NCBI RefSeq assembly: GCF_000620705.1
Contig: NZ_KK211167.1
Span: forward strand, 464,548 to 528,547
Direction: 5' to 3'
DNA from: Nocardioides sp. URHA0020
GTDB lineage: Bacteria > Actinomycetota > Actinomycetes > Propionibacteriales > Nocardioidaceae
Length of the DNA: 64,000 nt
Program-made: the position numbers and the translations under genes
The notes under the pieces: generated by a model
What the model saw: only the letters and a program-made list of their open reading frames with translations
Told to the model about the DNA's origin: nothing
Databases searched by the model: none
Shown here: one piece after another, positions 61,910-64,000 of the stretch
Position numbering within the stretch: position 1 is the first letter of the stretch
How the letters are laid out: every line of letters starts with the position of its first letter

Positions 61910-62983
61910 TCAGCGGATGGTCCCGACCCCGGGGATCAGGGGCAGGTCGAGCGCGGTGACCCAGCCGGCAGGCAGGTCGTTGACCGCGGGTACGGCGTTG
62001 AGCGCGCGCAGGCCGGTCGCCAGGCAGCCCGCGACGGCGGGTGCGCGGCCGGAGCCGTCGGTGAAGCGGAACGCCGTCTCCTGGGTGATCGACGGGGAGC
62101 CGTGGACCTCGACCCGGTAGACGTCGTCGGCGGAGCCGGCGGGCCAGTCGGGGGCGGCGTCGAGGCCGATCCGGTTGACGTGCTCGAGCGAGATGACCTC
62201 GCGGCCGGCGTACACGCCGTTGATCGTGAAGCGGATGGCCGCCACCTGGCCGGCGGTGACGACGCCCTTCGCGGTCGGGCGGTCGGTGGGCGTCACCCAC
62301 TTCTCCCAGGTGGTGGTGATGTCGTCGAGCTCGATGCCGGCGGCGTGCGCGATCATCGGGACCGTCGCGCCCCAGGCCATGATCAGCAGCTCGGGGATCT
62401 CGAGCAGGGGCGTGAAGTCGGGGGAGCGGCCGATGCCCATCTCGTCCTCGTAGTCGCCCTCGTAGTCGGTGTAGTCGAGCAGCTCCGACGCGCGCACCGA
62501 GTCGACGCGGCCGCACAAGCCCATCAGCGTCAGCGGGAAGAGGTCGTTGGCGAAGCCCGGGTCGATGCCGGTGGTGAAGCACGACGCCCCGCCCTCCGCG
62601 CAGGCCGCGGTGATCGGATCGAACCAGGTCGCCGGGATCTGCTGCATCGTCGGCCACACCCACGGCGTCATGGCCGTCGAGCAGACGTCGATGCCGGCGC
62701 GCAGGAAGGCGGACATCACGCGGATGTTGTCGTCGGCGTACTGCGCCGTCGGCCCGTAGTGGACGAGCGCGTCCGGAGCGAGGGCGATGAGCGCCTCGAC
62801 GGAGTCGGTCGCGATCACGCCGGTCGGCGCGATCCCGCAGATGGTGCCGGCGTCGACGCCGACCTTGGCGGGGTTGGAGACGCCGACGCCGACGAGCTCG
62901 AAGGCCGGGTGGTCGACGATCTCGGCGATCACCATCGACCCGACGACCCCGGTGCCCCAGACGACCACGCGCTTCTTGTCCAT
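61910..62983 (-). CDS. Dihydrodipicolinate reductase-like NAD(P)-binding protein
   Basis: 357 residues. The N-terminal Rossmann motif is RVVVWGTGVVGSMVIAEIV. The second domain carries FTTGIDPGFANDLFPLTLMGL and GIGRSPDFTPLLEIPELL. This is the DapB-like group that includes 2,4-diaminopentanoate dehydrogenase and many mycobacterial proteins found near sulfotransferase, steroid or lipid genes; it is not a housekeeping DapB. AAGGAAG precedes the ATG by six bases. The neighbouring sulfotransferase gene lies upstream on the same strand. Substrate unknown. Confidence 0.85.
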   Translation of the reverse strand: MDKKRVVVWGTGVVGSMVIAEIVDHPAFELVGVGVSNPAKVGVDAGTICGIAPTGVIATDSVEALIALAPDALVHYGPTAQYADDNIRVMSAFLRAGIDVCSTAMTPWVWPTMQQIPATWFDPITAACAEGGASCFTTGIDPGFANDLFPLTLMGLCGRVDSVRASELLDYTDYEGDYEDEMGIGRSPDFTPLLEIPELLIMAWGATVPMIAHAAGIELDDITTTWEKWVTPTDRPTAKGVVTAGQVAAIRFTINGVYAGREVISLEHVNRIGLDAAPDWPAGSADDVYRVEVHGSPSITQETAFRFTDGSGRAPAVAGCLATGLRALNAVPAVNDLPAGWVTALDLPLIPGVGTIR

Positions 62984-63002
62984 GTTGCTTCCTTTGGTTG
63001 CG

Positions 63003-63069
63003 GGCTTCCGAGGCTCAGGCCTGCGCACCGCAGCCACGGGACCGGCGGGTAGGGCCGAGCCTCGAAGCC
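63003..63069. repeat. Inverted repeat related to the GGTTTCGAGGCTC family
   Basis: Arms GGCTTCCGAGGCTC (63003-63016) and GAGCCTCGAAGCC (63057-63069) are complementary apart from one bulged base. They lie in the 94-bp gap between two co-directional minus-strand genes. The core resembles the repeats at 20742 and 46029. It may be a hairpin that attenuates read-through from the sulfotransferase gene. Confidence 0.6.
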
Positions 63070-63077
63070 ACGGTCGG

Positions 63078-64000
63078 CTAGCGGTCGAAGGCGGCGCGGA
63101 CCCGAGCCTCGGTGAGGCCGTAGTCCTTGAGCGTGTAGCTGTGCGAGGGCTTCGCCTTGCCCTGCTTGGACTCCTGGTCGAGATCCTCGATCGCCGCCTG
63201 CACCTCGGGGGTCCAGTCGAGCCCGAACTGGTCGTAGACCCGCCGGGTCACCCCGAGCGGGTCGGTCACCAGGTCCTTGAAGGCGATGTCGACGAACTGG
63301 TCCTGGTCGTACGCCGGCCGCGCGTCGTGGAAGGCGTGGAACGCCCGCGACCACAGGTCCAGCTGGGTGTGGCCGATCACGCCGCCGACGTACGTCGAGC
63401 TGTGCCCGACCGTGGTCTCGGCAGAGAGCGAGCACGACGAGGCGATGCAGGTGACCGGGTCGCGGTGCGTGTAGATGATCAGCGCGTCCGGGTAGACCGT
63501 CATCAACGCGTCGAGCGAGGTCATGTGCGAGGGGTTCTTGAGGATCCAGCGCTTGTCGACGTCGTTGAGCCCGACGAGCTGCAGGTTCTCCTTGTGCCGC
63601 GCGTAGGCGTCGGTCCAGTCCTGCTGCTTGAGCCAGTCGGTGTAGCGCGGCAGGTTGGCCAGCGACTCGTAGGAGTTCGACTTGCCGGTCTGTCGCAGCA
63701 GCCGCCAGCACTCCTCGACCGTGGTCGCGTCCATGTAGTGGATCCCCATGAACTCGGGGCTCTCGACGTGATGGGCCGAGAACGCCTGCTGCATGGCGTT
63801 GAAGATCGGGTCCGACTCCCAGGTGTCGCGCGGGGGCCGGGGCTGGGGGTACTGCGTCAGCCACATCTCCAGGCCCTGCGAGCCGGGGTCGGCGTGCAGG
63901 TAGCGGTGCAGGGCCGTGGTGCCGGTGCGCGGCAGCCCCATCAGGAAGATCGGCCGCTCGATCGGCACGTCACGGTGCTCCGGGTGCGCGGCGAACTGCG
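63078..64000 (-). CDS. Sulfotransferase family protein, 5' end beyond window
   Basis: C-terminal 306 residues of a PAPS-dependent-type sulfotransferase; the frame stays open to base 64000, so the start is outside. The PAPS-binding loop is IFLMGLPRTGTTALHRYL, and the 3'-phosphate motif region is ALIIYTHRDPVTCIASSCSL. WILKNPSHMTSLDALMTVYPDA is typical of the bacterial Sulfotransfer_3 group. Many actinobacterial members of this family lack a known acceptor. It precedes the DapB-like reductase gene on the same strand. Confidence 0.9.
   Translation of the reverse strand, partial: QFAAHPEHRDVPIERPIFLMGLPRTGTTALHRYLHADPGSQGLEMWLTQYPQPRPPRDTWESDPIFNAMQQAFSAHHVESPEFMGIHYMDATTVEECWRLLRQTGKSNSYESLANLPRYTDWLKQQDWTDAYARHKENLQLVGLNDVDKRWILKNPSHMTSLDALMTVYPDALIIYTHRDPVTCIASSCSLSAETTVGHSSTYVGGVIGHTQLDLWSRAFHAFHDARPAYDQDQFVDIAFKDLVTDPLGVTRRVYDQFGLDWTPEVQAAIEDLDQESKQGKAKPSHSYTLKDYGLTEARVRAAFDR

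Overview
The window is high-GC, densely packed bacterial DNA. Genes meet in many ATGA/GTGA stop-start overlaps, and there are frequent GTG starts. The gene families point to an actinobacterium, most likely Nocardioidaceae (Nocardioides-like): a Streptomyces-type HutH with a Cys-Ser-Gly cofactor tripeptide, an EthR-like TetR protein, a maltokinase-cap protein and a DUF1992 protein. No tRNA, rRNA, CRISPR array, phage or transposase was seen. The placement is inferred from families, not from a marker gene.

Layout. 1-9.8 kb (minus strand): a membrane Fe-S reductase running off the left edge, a secreted M19-like hydrolase, an EamA exporter with an IclR regulator, an MFS transporter and a secreted anchor-type protein. 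10.0-13.2 kb: hutH-hutU, first two steps of histidine breakdown. 13.2-26 kb: an unusual accessory island. It holds an RpiR regulator, an ornithine cyclodeaminase-family gene coupled to a lyase paralogue whose cofactor tripeptide reads Ala-Ala-Gly, a LacI regulator, an amidohydrolase coupled to a cysteine-dioxygenase-like cupin, a propeller protein, a second lyase paralogue reading Gly-Thr-Gly, and, divergent from it, a four-gene betaine/osmoprotectant-type ABC importer closed by a perfect 34-bp terminator palindrome. 26-37.3 kb: peptidases, an amino-acid permease with a Usp protein, D-aminoacyl-tRNA deacylase, two HpcH/CitE aldolases, a 3-hydroxyacyl-CoA dehydrogenase, MFS and M20 genes. 37.3-41.7 kb: a nitroreductase, then the rest of the hut pathway (AllC-like amidohydrolase, hutF, hutI). 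41.7-46 kb: a zinc peptidase, a microprotein and a large AAA/LuxR regulator. 46-48.2 kb: an intergenic repeat array, then an arsI/arsR/aquaporin/arsC arsenic module. 48.2-53.3 kb: an Asp/Gly-repeat acidic protein, a JmjC-type oxygenase coupled to a sucrase/ferredoxin-like protein, a GlcD-like oxidase and an SDR. 53.3-59 kb: FMO, EthR-like regulator, alpha/beta hydrolase, P450 and MFS. 59-64 kb: NmrA-like protein with Rrf2 regulator, DUF1772, AraC, a DapB-like reductase and a sulfotransferase cut by the right edge.

How the genes may work together. The hut genes account for histidine to urocanate to imidazolonepropionate to formimidoylglutamate to formylglutamate to glutamate, with the AllC-like M20 enzyme as candidate for the missing HutG. 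Between the two hut blocks sit two HutH paralogues that cannot form the normal MIO cofactor, one of them sharing a divergent promoter with an importer of the quaternary-ammonium class. My main hypothesis is an island for histidine betaines (hercynine or ergothioneine). Elimination of trimethylamine would need no MIO, and hercynine would yield urocanate, which HutU consumes. This is inference and is marked so.

Structural oddities: four of twelve convergent gene pairs share their two TAG stops in one CTAG; a 32-bp perfect palindrome of a dispersed repeat family sits in frame inside hutF; and three of the four longest convergent spacers carry palindromic repeats.
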